This document shows positions 44,919 through 53,314 of a stretch of 64,000 nt of DNA, one piece after another. Source of the stretch: Flavobacteriales bacterium (GTDB lineage: Bacteria > Bacteroidota > Bacteroidia > UBA10329); the NCBI GenBank assembly GCA_016124845.1, contig WGMW01000009.1, positions 85,624-149,623 of the forward strand, given 5' to 3'. Under the pieces are notes generated by a model that worked only from the letters and a program-made list of their open reading frames with translations, was not told the DNA's origin and did no database searches. Within the stretch, counting starts at the first letter, position 1. Every line of letters starts with the position of its first letter. Made by a program: the position numbers and the translations under genes.

Positions 44919-45028
44919 CAATGGTTCCTGGTTATTGAGAAGACAGTTATTAAGGTCAGAATCAATACCAGTTTCAATAGAAAAGCACACAACCCAATAA
45001 CGAATAACCAAATAACAAATAACCAAAC

Positions 45029-45034
45029 AGGAGG
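45029..45034 (+). promoter_or_regulatory. Strong Shine-Dalgarno (AGGAGG) of ftsZ
   Basis: AGGAGG sits 4 nt before the ftsZ ATG. It is the only perfect Shine-Dalgarno noticed in this window, where most genes have none, in line with high FtsZ demand. Upstream (44993-45027) is a run of near-repeats of AATAACCAAATAAC. Confidence 0.8.
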
Positions 45035-45038
45035 AAAA

Positions 45039-47189
45039 ATGGCTAAGGAAATGATGAATTTCAATCTCCCCCAGGAGGATAGCTCCATCATCAAGGTGAT
45101 CGGAGTGGGTGGAGGCGGCTCCAACGCTGTCAACCACATGTACAAACAAGGCATTCGAGGTGTCGACTTCGTTGTCTGCAATACCGACCAACAGGCGCTC
45201 GATACGAGCCCGGTTCCGAAGAAGATCGCGTTGGGATCGAGCCTTACTGAAGGCCGTGGTGCAGGTGCGCAGGCCGAAGTGGGCCGCAACGCTGCCATCG
45301 AGAACCTTGACGACATCAAGGAAGTGCTCGAGAACAATACTAAAATGGTGTTCATTACCGCTGGTATGGGCGGTGGTACCGGAACAGGTGCCGCTCCTGT
45401 GATCGCAGAAGCTGCGCGTGAGCTTGGCATCCTGACCGTTGGTATCGTTACCGTTCCGTTCACGTTCGAGGGCAAGAAGCGTAAGCTTCAGGCCGATGCC
45501 GGACTGGAAGAGCTGAAAAAGCACGTGGATACCGTGATCGTGATCAGCAACGACAAGCTGCGCGAGATGTACGGAAACCTGAAACTGAGCGAAGCTTTCG
45601 GACAGGCCGATGACGTATTGACCATCGCGGCAAAAGGTATTGCCGAGATCATTACCGTAGAAGGTTATGTGAACGTGGATTTCGAAGACGTTCGCACCGT
45701 AATGACCAGCTCTGGCGTGGCCATCATGGGTTCTGCAACCACTTCAGGTCCAGACCGCGCCATCAAGGCCGTGGAGCAGGCATTGGCCTCACCACTTCTT
45801 AACGACAACAACATCTTCGGGGCGAGCAACATCCTCCTTTACATCAGCTCTGGCAACGAAGAGGTTACTATGGACGAGGTGGCCGAGATCACCGACTACA
45901 TTCAGGAAGAAGCAGGCATGGATGCCGATGTCATCTGGGGTAATGGCACCGAAGAATCGTTGGGCGATCAACTGACGCTGACTATCATCGCCACTGGTTT
46001 TTCAGGCGAGAAACTGGAGCGTGTAACGGGCAAGGAGAACATCATTCGCCACACGTTGGACACACGTCCTAAGAATGTGGTAACGCCTCCTACGCCAGCG
46101 CCAACCGCTACTCCTACTCCAACGCCTACACCAACGCAGAACACCACGCCAACCGAGCCAGAAGCGAAAGCCTCCGTTCCTTCCGGTCTCTCCGCGCGCC
46201 CTGTGTTGATGAATCCGAACCTACAGCGCGAAGTTGAGAACAAGCCGCAGGCCGAATTGATCACTCCTCCTACAAATGAGACCACTTCGGAAACAACTGA
46301 CAACGTTATCAAATACACGCTGACGGACGATACCGAGGAAGAGGAGAAACAGCCGCCATTGATGGCTTTCAAGGTGGATGAGGAAGATGAGGAGATCAAT
46401 GCGTTCCTGGAAGCAGAGGCTCCTGAGATGATCGGTATCAAGGAAGGCGAAGAATTTCCACTTTACGAGGAAGAGGAAGACGAGGATTATGAGGACGAAT
46501 TCGAAGTGGCCGCGTCATTCGATACCGAACTGACCATCGAATCAACTGAGGAAACCTTCGAAGAGGAGTTTGAGGAGAACGAACTTCCTACCATGGAAGA
46601 GCAGGAAGAGGAGACCGAAGAAGAAATTACCGAGGTTCCAACATTCTCGCTTTTCAAAAAGGAAACACTGCTTTTCAATGAGGAAGAGGATGAAGTGGAA
46701 GACACGAAAGACGACAATGTCGTTACCACCGAAACAGCCACGGAGTTCGAATTCGAACTGAAGAAGCCAGAGCCAACGGCTGAAACTGAGGTGACCAAGT
46801 TCAGTTTGTATGACGATTCGCCAGAGACCAAAGCGAAAGCCGAGGAGAACCTCACAGGCGAGCCGAAGCTCATTACGCGCACAGAAACGTTTGCCGCTTC
46901 CAAGGTGGAAGATTCATTGGATGCAGAGGAAATGCAGCGCAAGCAGCAGGAGCGCATGGAGCGTCTGAAGAACATGAACGCGCGTTTCCGCAGCCCGACC
47001 AACCTGGCCGAGTTGGAGAACGTTCCTGCCTTCAAAAGACGTAACGTAAGCTTGGACGACACGCCACATTCATCCGAAAGTTCGGTAACGCGCTACCAAG
47101 TGAGCGACACGGACGAAAACGATGAGAACGGCAACAAGCGTGGCGGCCTCAGCGATGGCAACTCGTTCCTCCACGAGTCGGTCGACTGA
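45039..47189 (+). CDS. ftsZ: Cell division GTPase FtsZ with long acidic linker
   Basis: 716 residues, tubulin-like. Core about 1-325: VIGVGGGGSNAVNHM, FVVCNTDQQAL, the GTP loop GMGGGTGTGAAPVIAE, and the T7 loop region GYVNVDFEDVRTVM. The linker from about 330 has a Pro/Thr run (TPPTPAPTATPTPTPTPTQ) and then about 270 residues rich in Glu, Asp and Thr. A conserved tail peptide (NLAELENVPAFKRRNVSL, about 652-670) is followed by 45 more residues. Total length is on the long side even for Bacteroidetes. It starts after a strong Shine-Dalgarno and ends the dcw operon. Confidence 0.95.
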   Translation: MAKEMMNFNLPQEDSSIIKVIGVGGGGSNAVNHMYKQGIRGVDFVVCNTDQQALDTSPVPKKIALGSSLTEGRGAGAQAEVGRNAAIENLDDIKEVLENNTKMVFITAGMGGGTGTGAAPVIAEAARELGILTVGIVTVPFTFEGKKRKLQADAGLEELKKHVDTVIVISNDKLREMYGNLKLSEAFGQADDVLTIAAKGIAEIITVEGYVNVDFEDVRTVMTSSGVAIMGSATTSGPDRAIKAVEQALASPLLNDNNIFGASNILLYISSGNEEVTMDEVAEITDYIQEEAGMDADVIWGNGTEESLGDQLTLTIIATGFSGEKLERVTGKENIIRHTLDTRPKNVVTPPTPAPTATPTPTPTPTQNTTPTEPEAKASVPSGLSARPVLMNPNLQREVENKPQAELITPPTNETTSETTDNVIKYTLTDDTEEEEKQPPLMAFKVDEEDEEINAFLEAEAPEMIGIKEGEEFPLYEEEEDEDYEDEFEVAASFDTELTIESTEETFEEEFEENELPTMEEQEEETEEEITEVPTFSLFKKETLLFNEEEDEVEDTKDDNVVTTETATEFEFELKKPEPTAETEVTKFSLYDDSPETKAKAEENLTGEPKLITRTETFAASKVEDSLDAEEMQRKQQERMERLKNMNARFRSPTNLAELENVPAFKRRNVSLDDTPHSSESSVTRYQVSDTDENDENGNKRGGLSDGNSFLHESVD

Positions 47190-47235
47190 TAAGACCACTT
47201 CCGCCCATCACCCTTTAAAAAGGGCGGGGGATTTA

Positions 47236-47276
47236 AAAGAAGCAATCTCCACAACGGAGGTTGCTTCTTTCGTTTT
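47236..47276 (+). terminator. Terminator of the dcw operon
   Basis: Stem AAAGAAGCAATCTCC and GGAGGTTGCTTCTTT, 15 bp with one G-T pair and loop ACAAC, then CGTTTT. It ends the cluster that started at mraZ. Confidence 0.88.
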
Positions 47277-47434
47277 AGACGCTTCCTTCGTCAGCGAAGC
47301 AACCGTTTTTTGTTTCCCCGAGGAACGAGGGGTCTCTACCTTCGTATATTCGTAACAGAGATTATGGGCGTTGACAGCCGGCCCGACTCGATAAGCAAAA
47401 AAGGGAATGGTCATTTAGAAAACTGATACCATAG

Positions 47435-47938
47435 ATGGGACATTCATTCCAAATTGTTGACCGGGAGATCAGACGTTTAATTGTGTACATCGGTGTTTTG
47501 GTCTCACTTGTCAGTTGTGATGCCGGACATTCTGGTCATGTTGAAGAAGTGTTTCCATGGGACACTATTCCACTGCTACCCGATTCAGGAATTCATGATT
47601 CTCGGAGTGGGTATTATAAATGGCTTTACGATGATGGTAAACTATGGGAAGTGAGTAGCTATTGTAATGGAAAACGAAATGGAATTAGTCTTGAGTTCTT
47701 CAATACAGGACAATTATCAAAGTATTTTGTTATGGTAAATGGGAAAATTAAAGACGATTGCATGTTTGACATTGAAGGAAGTCCTATATTGACAATCTTT
47801 GATAGGGCATTTTATTTTTGTCAGGAAGACACGATACCCTGTGAGGTTTCCAACAGGGTTGATAGTATTTTCAGAAAATACGAGTCCGTTTCCAAAATAG
47901 ACTGGGAAGTGTTTTTCAAAAACAGAACATGCGACTGA
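47435..47938 (+). CDS. Small lipoprotein with MORN/YwqK-like repeats
   Basis: 167 residues. Signal with lipobox SLVSC, then WLYDDGKLWEVSSYCNGKRN and GISLEFFNTGQLSKYFVMVN, KDDCMFDIEGSPILTIFDR, the strand-turn pattern of YwqK or MORN-type repeats, and a helical C-terminus ending FFKNRTCD. Function unknown. A second copy follows directly and is frameshifted. The AT content is higher than in the dcw genes, which suggests accessory DNA. Confidence 0.7.
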   Translation: MGHSFQIVDREIRRLIVYIGVLVSLVSCDAGHSGHVEEVFPWDTIPLLPDSGIHDSRSGYYKWLYDDGKLWEVSSYCNGKRNGISLEFFNTGQLSKYFVMVNGKIKDDCMFDIEGSPILTIFDRAFYFCQEDTIPCEVSNRVDSIFRKYESVSKIDWEVFFKNRTCD

Positions 47939-48431
47939 GTGCGTCATTGACCTTGGTTGCCTTGCAGATGTTGACGCTGATGGTCGGCATGTCGGTATCG
48001 CTTGTCAGTTGTAATGCCGGACATTCCGGTCATGTTGAAGAAGTGTTTCCGTGGGACACTATTCCCACACCAGCTGATTCAGGACTCCATAATGTTCAAA
48101 TCGGTTTTGCTAAATGGCTTTATGATGATGGCAGTTTAATACGGCAATAACCCATTGCGATGGAATCGTGAATGGGGTTACTCTTGATTTTTACAAGAAC
48201 GGGCAACTGGCTAAGTATAGGATTTACAGCAATAAAAAGATTCGTGATTATTGCTTGTTTGATAAGGAGGGGAATCCCATTATTGTAGTATTTGATAGGG
48301 TTGATTATGCCTGTTGGAAGGACACCACCCCGTGTGAAGTTGCAAACAGGGTTGACAGTATTTTCCAGAAATACGAGTCCATTTCCAAGATAGACTGGGA
48401 GGCGTTTTTCAAGAACAGAACATGCGACTGA
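47929..48431 (+). pseudogene. Frameshifted tandem copy of the preceding lipoprotein gene
   Basis: The reading starts MRLSASLTLVALQM, overlaps the previous stop by 10 nt, and has SLVSCNAGHSGHVEEVFPWD in common with the intact copy. It stops at 48150 after KWLYDDGSLIRQ. Reading continues in another frame (AITHCDGIVNGVTLDFYKNG) to FFKNRTCD at 48431. Aligning with the intact copy, one base has been lost near 48142-48144. The shared ACATGCGACTGAG at both ends of the unit (47926 and 48419) marks a tandem duplication of about 493 bp. Confidence 0.82.
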
Positions 48432-48491
48432 GAATATCTACGGTTGATCACCTTCGTATATTCGTACACATTCGTAATTCGATACCCTTCC

Positions 48492-49577
48492 GTGAAACGC
48501 AACTGGTTCTACATCCCGCTCATCATCCTGTTCATTGCCTTGGCGTGGTACTTCCACACCATCATCGCCTACATTCTGGTGGCAGGGGTCCTTTCGCTCA
48601 TTGGTGAGCCGATCATCCGTTTCCTGCTCAAGCTGCAGTTCAAAGGCAGGCAAATGTCGCGGGGGTTAGCGGCCAGCCTCACCATTGGTGGACTGCTCTC
48701 CTTCTTCGGAGGTGTGATCAGCGCATTCATTCCCATGGTGGCCGATGAGGCCCGCAAACTCTCCGATGTCAACACACAGGAGGTGGTGAATAACGTCCGT
48801 GGCCCCATCCGCGTGGCAGAAGACTACATCAACCAGTTTCAGCTCACCGAAGTACCCATCATGCTCGAATCAGAGCTCAAGCACATGCTCACCAACCTCT
48901 TCAACATTTCGGCTGTGGGCGATAGCGTGCAATACGCCTTGGGCCTTACGGGCGACATCTTCATCGCCTTCTTTGCCATCACCTTCATCACCTTCTTCTT
49001 CCTCAAAGATCAAGGGCTTTTCAAGAACATGATCATGACCCTCGTGCCAGACAGGCACGAAGAGCGTTTCGGCAAGGTGCTGCACAAGAGCAAGGAACTC
49101 CTCACCCGCTACTTCATCGGGGTCATCATCGAGGTGGCCATTGTGATGAGCATCGTTTCCATCGGACTGGCCATTGTTGGGGTTGACAACGCCATGCTCA
49201 TCGGCTTCATTGCGGGCCTCTTCAACGTTATTCCGTATGTAGGACCGATGATCGGGGCCGCTGTGGGCATCACCATCGGACTCAGCACCAACTCCGCAGG
49301 TCTCGACCCAGCGGGCATGCTCAGCCTTACAGGCCAAATGGCCTTGGTGTATGCCGTGGCACAGCTGCTCGACAATATCGTGCTGCAACCGCTCATCTAC
49401 TCACAGAGTGTGAAAGCCCACCCGTTGGAGATATTCCTTGTCATTCTGATGGCGGGCAACGTGGCAGGCATTGCGGGTATGATCCTCGCGGTTCCCACCT
49501 ACAGCATTGGCCGCGTATTCGTGGGTGAGTTCTTCAACCAGTTCAAAGTGGTTAAGGCGTTGACGAATGAGGTTTGA
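48492..49577 (+). CDS. AI-2E family transporter
   Basis: 361 residues with about eight membrane segments (LIILFIALAWYFHTIIAYIL near the N-terminus; IIEVAIVMSIVSIGLAIVGV, GLFNVIPYVGPMIGAAVGI, QMALVYAVAQLLDNIVLQPL, FLVILMAGNVAGIAGMILAVP later). These fit the AI-2E (TqsA/PerM/YdiK) exporter-like family. The substrate is unknown; some members move autoinducer-2 or act as Na+/H+ antiporters. The start is a GTG at 48492 (VKRNWFYIP), as upstream codons contain a promoter-like TATATTCG (48457-48464). A fragment of a diverged copy of its 3' end lies at 50477-50575. Confidence 0.85.
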   Translation: MKRNWFYIPLIILFIALAWYFHTIIAYILVAGVLSLIGEPIIRFLLKLQFKGRQMSRGLAASLTIGGLLSFFGGVISAFIPMVADEARKLSDVNTQEVVNNVRGPIRVAEDYINQFQLTEVPIMLESELKHMLTNLFNISAVGDSVQYALGLTGDIFIAFFAITFITFFFLKDQGLFKNMIMTLVPDRHEERFGKVLHKSKELLTRYFIGVIIEVAIVMSIVSIGLAIVGVDNAMLIGFIAGLFNVIPYVGPMIGAAVGITIGLSTNSAGLDPAGMLSLTGQMALVYAVAQLLDNIVLQPLIYSQSVKAHPLEIFLVILMAGNVAGIAGMILAVPTYSIGRVFVGEFFNQFKVVKALTNEV

Positions 49578-49694
49578 CTGAACCTTTTGTCATTCCGAGG
49601 AACAAGCCGAGGAATCTTACCTCGCAGTTCGAGCAATGACCAATAACCCTTTCCTTGGTTAGAGACAATCCTACTGTCTATACAATCAAATGCC
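49479..49694 (+). repeat. Direct repeat copy A: 3' end of the AI-2E gene and downstream
   Basis: About 215 bp covering the last 33 codons of the AI-2E gene and the following GTCATTCCGAGGAACAAGCC and CAGTTCGAGCAATG sequences up to TACAATCAAATGCC. It recurs, diverged, at 50477-50695. Confidence 0.85.
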
Positions 49695-49715
49695 TTTAGC
49701 ATCGTTCAGAGGTCG

Positions 49716-50438
49716 ATGCAAAACTTACCCCATCCCCTAATGGCATATTCCTTATTGCAGTTCAAGCGTAAGCGGCTTCTACAGACATTCTCATGGCTTT
49801 TGCTGTTTATATCAATTTCTGGCTGTTCCGTTATTGAGAAACACATCAACCTGACCATGGATTCGCCCATTGGGAATTGGGCGCAGACCAAAAACAAAAA
49901 TTTCAAGCGGAAACTCACATGGAAATCGGTTCACTACCCATGGAGTTCGTATGTATATCATAATTGCGACAGCAACGCTGCGATTGGTTTCTACTTTTCC
50001 AAATGCCCAAAAGTTCTTTTCATCGGTCCTCCATTACTGCCTGTTTTCCACAGAACTGGCAATAGACAGTATTATCAATACGAGGAGTTGCAAGTGAGGC
50101 TGGTGCTACATGGCAAGCCAACCTGTCCGACCGACAGCCTACTGAAATGTGTTCATTTTTTCTTCAATGACTCAATCGAACCACTCAATCCCGCACAAGT
50201 GATTCCTTGCGAAACACGCCCTTCATACACGAGGGAGAATGATTATTTCTGCGTGGACGTAGCAAATGGCAACCCTTACGTGGTCGACCTGATCTTCAAA
50301 CGAGAACCCGATAGCATAAAGAAGATAGCGATCAGATTTGACCAACGGTTCAACACGTACCTAAATGCTGATTTCTCCGATCTGGTACTCGATAAAAAAG
50401 ACCAGACCAAGTATTACCCGATCGGTTACGTTCCGTAG
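49716..50438 (+). CDS. Hypothetical lipoprotein between direct repeats
   Basis: 240 residues with a KRKR-containing n-region and lipobox SISGC (Cys near 37). An ATG at 49740 would give a shorter, more usual signal. The mature part has several Cys (YHNCDSNAAIGFYFSKCPK, KPTCPTDSLLKC, VIPCET, DYFCVDVANGNPYVVDLIF) and no domain I recognise. It is flanked by the two diverged copies of the AI-2E 3' end, which suggests it entered by recombination or rearrangement. Confidence 0.65.
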   Translation: MQNLPHPLMAYSLLQFKRKRLLQTFSWLLLFISISGCSVIEKHINLTMDSPIGNWAQTKNKNFKRKLTWKSVHYPWSSYVYHNCDSNAAIGFYFSKCPKVLFIGPPLLPVFHRTGNRQYYQYEELQVRLVLHGKPTCPTDSLLKCVHFFFNDSIEPLNPAQVIPCETRPSYTRENDYFCVDVANGNPYVVDLIFKREPDSIKKIAIRFDQRFNTYLNADFSDLVLDKKDQTKYYPIGYVP

Positions 50439-50476
50439 CAATCAAAAAGGCTTCTCGATTGTGGTGAACTGTCTTG

Positions 50477-50575
50477 ATGATCCTCGCAGTTCCGACCTAC
50501 AGCATTGGCCGCGTATTCGTGGGCGAGTTCTTCAACCAGTTCAAGGTGGTGAAGGCACTTACGAGTGAGGTTTGA
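50477..50575 (+). pseudogene. Remnant of a second AI-2E transporter gene (last 33 codons)
   Basis: From ATG to TGA this reads MILAVPTYSIGRVFVGEFFN then QFKVVKALTSEV, equal to the end of the intact AI-2E protein except for one residue (Asn to Ser). The DNA differs at about ten sites, nearly all silent. Silent divergence means the copy was once under selection, so it is the end of a former full gene or of another allele rather than a recent duplicate. No 5' part is present. Confidence 0.75.
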
Positions 50576-50695
50576 CCACTCCTGTTGTCATTCCAAGCGA
50601 GGAACGAGCCGAGGAATCTTACTTCGCAGTTCGAGCAATGCCCAATAACTCCTTCATTCGTAAGAGACATTTCGCAGTTGATACAATCAAATGCC
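50477..50695 (+). repeat. Direct repeat copy B
   Basis: Diverged copy of 49479-49694 at a distance of 998 nt, including GAACGAGCCGAGGAATCTTA and GATACAATCAAATGCC. Confidence 0.85.
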
Positions 50696-51388
50696 CGACC
50701 AAGCAGCATAAACGATACCCTGAACGAATCCAAAGGATCAAGTAACAACCACTTCAAACCCATTCCATTCCCAATCCCGAAAGGCTCCGTGCCAACTTCC
50801 CCTCTTGAGAGGTTAGGGGTGTGTCCTATTATCATCTCAACCCAACCCCACTCCATTCAACCGTTGAAAACCGTCAAATACTTATCCGAGCACATCATCG
50901 GCCTCGGAATTCAAATCGGGCTACCCGCAATACGAAGTGACCGCCAGAACGGGGCGCGGAAGTGGAGCGTAGCGTAACGGCTTGGTCCGTTCAGGTTGTG
51001 AAGTAGTTGCGGGTCGATGAGAATTCCAAGCCTTGATCTTTTGGTTCTTTTCAATCAAGAGAAAAGAACGATAAGAATCCTTCCAACCAACCCCACACAC
51101 CAGAACAACCGCCTCGATCATCTCCACGATCAGCCCTCCCCGCTTCCAAACAACTGCTTTTGGCTTCCCAACCACCGCTCTCGGTTTCCCGAACACCAAT
51201 TTATGTTTCCCGAACACCAGTTTTGGTTTTACAACCACCGCTTCTGGTTTCAAAACAACTGCCAACGGTTTCACTGCAACATCTCTCGGTTTTTACATCA
51301 CCGCACACTGCTTCCCAACCACCGCTATCATCACCTCAAACAACCCATCTCCTCAGTATCTTCGTACTGAACCCCGATCAGCAGCCTC
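50696..51388. other. Long intergenic region without a supported gene
   Basis: About 690 nt. It holds a C-rich stretch (50793-50825, CCCCTCTTGAGAGGTTAGGGG hairpin), a remnant-like piece with CGCCAGAACGGGGCGCGGAA and CTTGATCTTTTGGTTCTTTT (50946-51070), the 21-bp tandem repeat (about 51145-51340) and a promoter-like TATCTTCG at 51357-51364 before the next gene. Open frames through it on both strands are low-complexity and unsupported. Confidence 0.6.
51145..51340. repeat. Degenerate 21-bp tandem repeat, about nine units
   Basis: Units of 20-22 bp alternate AACCACCGCT or AACACCAGTT starts with CTCGGTTTCCC-like ends. In one forward frame they read as heptads such as FPEHQFM and FPEHQFW; on the reverse strand as VVxKPKx heptads (VVVKPKL, VFGKPRA). 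The units vary and their length drifts by a base, so coding is doubtful. Confidence 0.7.
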
Positions 51389-52786
51389 ATGCGCCTCTTC
51401 ATCACCTTTTTCATTTTTCTTTTCTCCTTTTCATCCCGATCTCAAAGCCTCTTCGTCCACACCTATGGCACCGCCTCGGCCGAAGAGCGCGCCTTCGATA
51501 TGGTCATCCTCCCCGACCACAGTATCATAACCGTTGGCGACCGATACGAAACGTCCACCTTTGCCCGCACAGGTTACTTGCTCAAAGTGGATGCAGATGG
51601 AAATGAGCAATGGAACCGCCAACTCTCCAGCAACGCAGAGCTATACGGAAGCAGCATCTGTCTGCTTCCCAACGGGAACGTCTTCGTGGCAGGCTACGAT
51701 TATGATGTTCCGAATAGGAACTTCGGCATCGTGGTGGCCGAATACAATTCCAGCAACGGACTGCCCGTTTACCAGCACACCCACGAGTTCGGCAAAGATG
51801 CAGAGGCGCGAGATGTCGTTCCCATGGCAGACAATGGCGCCATCGTGCTTTCAACCTACGAAGACGCTTCTACCAAGACCAACATGCTCGTACGTTTCAA
51901 CTCCGATGGCGATACGCTGTGGACAAAGCTCGTGGACCCCTACCCAGGCAAGGAAGACCCGAAGGAATTGCAGCTGGTATCCAACGGATTGGTCATCACA
52001 GGCTCCGTACATAGCGGTTCTTCCGATAATGTCCTCATCATCGGCACCGATATGGACGGCAACATCCAATGGCAGCAGGAATACACCTCCTCAGGTCTTG
52101 AGTTCGGGGAAGCCATTACTCCCAATCCGTCCGGTGGTTACTACGTGGCCGGAACAACCAACGACATTGGCAATGGAGGGCTCGATCTGTTGGCCATGAA
52201 GGTGGATGCATCCGGCCAAGTGCTGTGGCGAAAGGGATTCGGTCGCAGTGGCAACGAGTTGGGTTACGATGTGGCCCTGATGCCTGATGGCGGAGCCGTA
52301 TTCACAGGCTCGCTTTACCCCGCAGATACCGCAAGCTTCCGCGATCTGGGCCTTATCCGCACCAATGCGGACGGTGATACGCTCTGGACGCGCTATTTCG
52401 GTGGCGTACGTACCGAAACAGGTTACGAAGTGCAGGTGGATGGCAACACAATTGTCGTTTGCGGCAAAGCCGATGTCAACAACTCCGAAGACATTATCAT
52501 CCTACGTGCCGATTTTGATGGCAATGCGGCCGTAGGCATCCACGAGACCACGGCAGAAAACCGTTGGAACATCTACCCAAACCCGTTCACAGAATCCATC
52601 AACATTTCATCCAACTCACCTGCCAACCGACCCATTTCAATGGAGGTCCTCGACCTTTCAGGACGGGTACTATCCCGATCAACGGTCACCCACCGAACTT
52701 CGCTCAACCTTGCATGGCTGCCATCAGGCACCTACCTCCTCCGAATCGAGAACATGTTTACCACACCGATTGTTAAAATCCAGTAA
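51389..52786 (+). CDS. Secreted beta-propeller-like protein with type A T9SS C-terminal domain
   Basis: 465 residues. Signal peptide, then about seven repeats of roughly 50 residues with the pattern GYLLKVDADGNEQWNRQL, MLVRFNSDGDTLWTKL, LAMKVDASGQVLWRKGFG, LIRTNADGDTLWTRYFGG, typical of delta-60 or propeller-like secreted Bacteroidetes proteins. The C-terminus is a type A sorting domain: WNIYPNPFTESINIS, MEVLDLSGRVLSRS, WLPSGTYLLRIEN, ending PIVKIQ. It would be exported by the type IX system. Partner or ligand unknown. Confidence 0.88.
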   Translation: MRLFITFFIFLFSFSSRSQSLFVHTYGTASAEERAFDMVILPDHSIITVGDRYETSTFARTGYLLKVDADGNEQWNRQLSSNAELYGSSICLLPNGNVFVAGYDYDVPNRNFGIVVAEYNSSNGLPVYQHTHEFGKDAEARDVVPMADNGAIVLSTYEDASTKTNMLVRFNSDGDTLWTKLVDPYPGKEDPKELQLVSNGLVITGSVHSGSSDNVLIIGTDMDGNIQWQQEYTSSGLEFGEAITPNPSGGYYVAGTTNDIGNGGLDLLAMKVDASGQVLWRKGFGRSGNELGYDVALMPDGGAVFTGSLYPADTASFRDLGLIRTNADGDTLWTRYFGGVRTETGYEVQVDGNTIVVCGKADVNNSEDIIILRADFDGNAAVGIHETTAENRWNIYPNPFTESINISSNSPANRPISMEVLDLSGRVLSRSTVTHRTSLNLAWLPSGTYLLRIENMFTTPIVKIQ

Positions 52787-52832
52787 AACCACACATCACA
52801 CAGGGAAGATTCATTAAACTTGTCGCCCTCTT

Positions 52833-53252
52833 ATGAATTACGTTCGTTTCATAGCCGCTACCATTGCCGCCTGGCTCATTTTCACGCTGGGAGGGGTGCT
52901 ATGGCATGAAGTGATCTTCGAATCCTGGTACAACGAGTGGGTTTTCGGCATCGAGCGCATGCAGATGCCCATCGCCTATTTCCTCATCACCCACGCCATG
53001 CGCGCATTGGTGTTCGTGTATGTATATCACATGCTCTACAAGGGCGGAACGCCACTCGCCAAGGGGCTTAAGTTCGGTTTCCTAATGGGAATCCTCACCG
53101 GACTCACCGTTACCAGCTACTATGGCGATTTCAACATCACCTCACCTGGCTGGGCGCTGCTCGAATTCATGTACAATATAATTAGAGCCTTGTTCGTGGG
53201 TGTTTCCACCGCTCTCATCATCGGAGAACGCAACCGCGAACCGATTCCTTGA
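52833..53252 (+). CDS. Small integral membrane protein
   Basis: 139 residues with four membrane segments (FIAATIAAWLIFTLGGVLWH, MPIAYFLITHAMRALVFVYV, LKFGFLMGILTGLTVTSYYG, LEFMYNIIRALFVGVSTALI). The His in the first segment and LKFGFLMGILTG recall DUF1761-like or similar small membrane proteins, but I cannot name the family. It stands alone after the type A cargo gene. Confidence 0.6.
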   Translation: MNYVRFIAATIAAWLIFTLGGVLWHEVIFESWYNEWVFGIERMQMPIAYFLITHAMRALVFVYVYHMLYKGGTPLAKGLKFGFLMGILTGLTVTSYYGDFNITSPGWALLEFMYNIIRALFVGVSTALIIGERNREPIP

Positions 53253-53314
53253 AAAGGATGTGCAATTGACAATTAGCGATTGGCAATTTTCAATTTAGTT
53301 TCCCAGTTGCTGAT

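Noticed and set aside
46487..47062. Minus-strand Ser-rich frame
   Set aside because: Antisense of the Glu-rich FtsZ linker; low complexity only.
50585..50977. Plus-strand frame of 130 codons downstream of repeat B
   Set aside because: It runs through repeat remnants and C-rich DNA and shows no protein-like pattern.
51145..51340. Possible CRISPR array
   Set aside because: The units follow one another without unique spacers, are too degenerate, and no cas genes are nearby.
51017..51370. Frames across the 21-bp tandem array on both strands
   Set aside because: Heptad-like only because the period is near 21 bp; no start context, no domain, and unit lengths drift.
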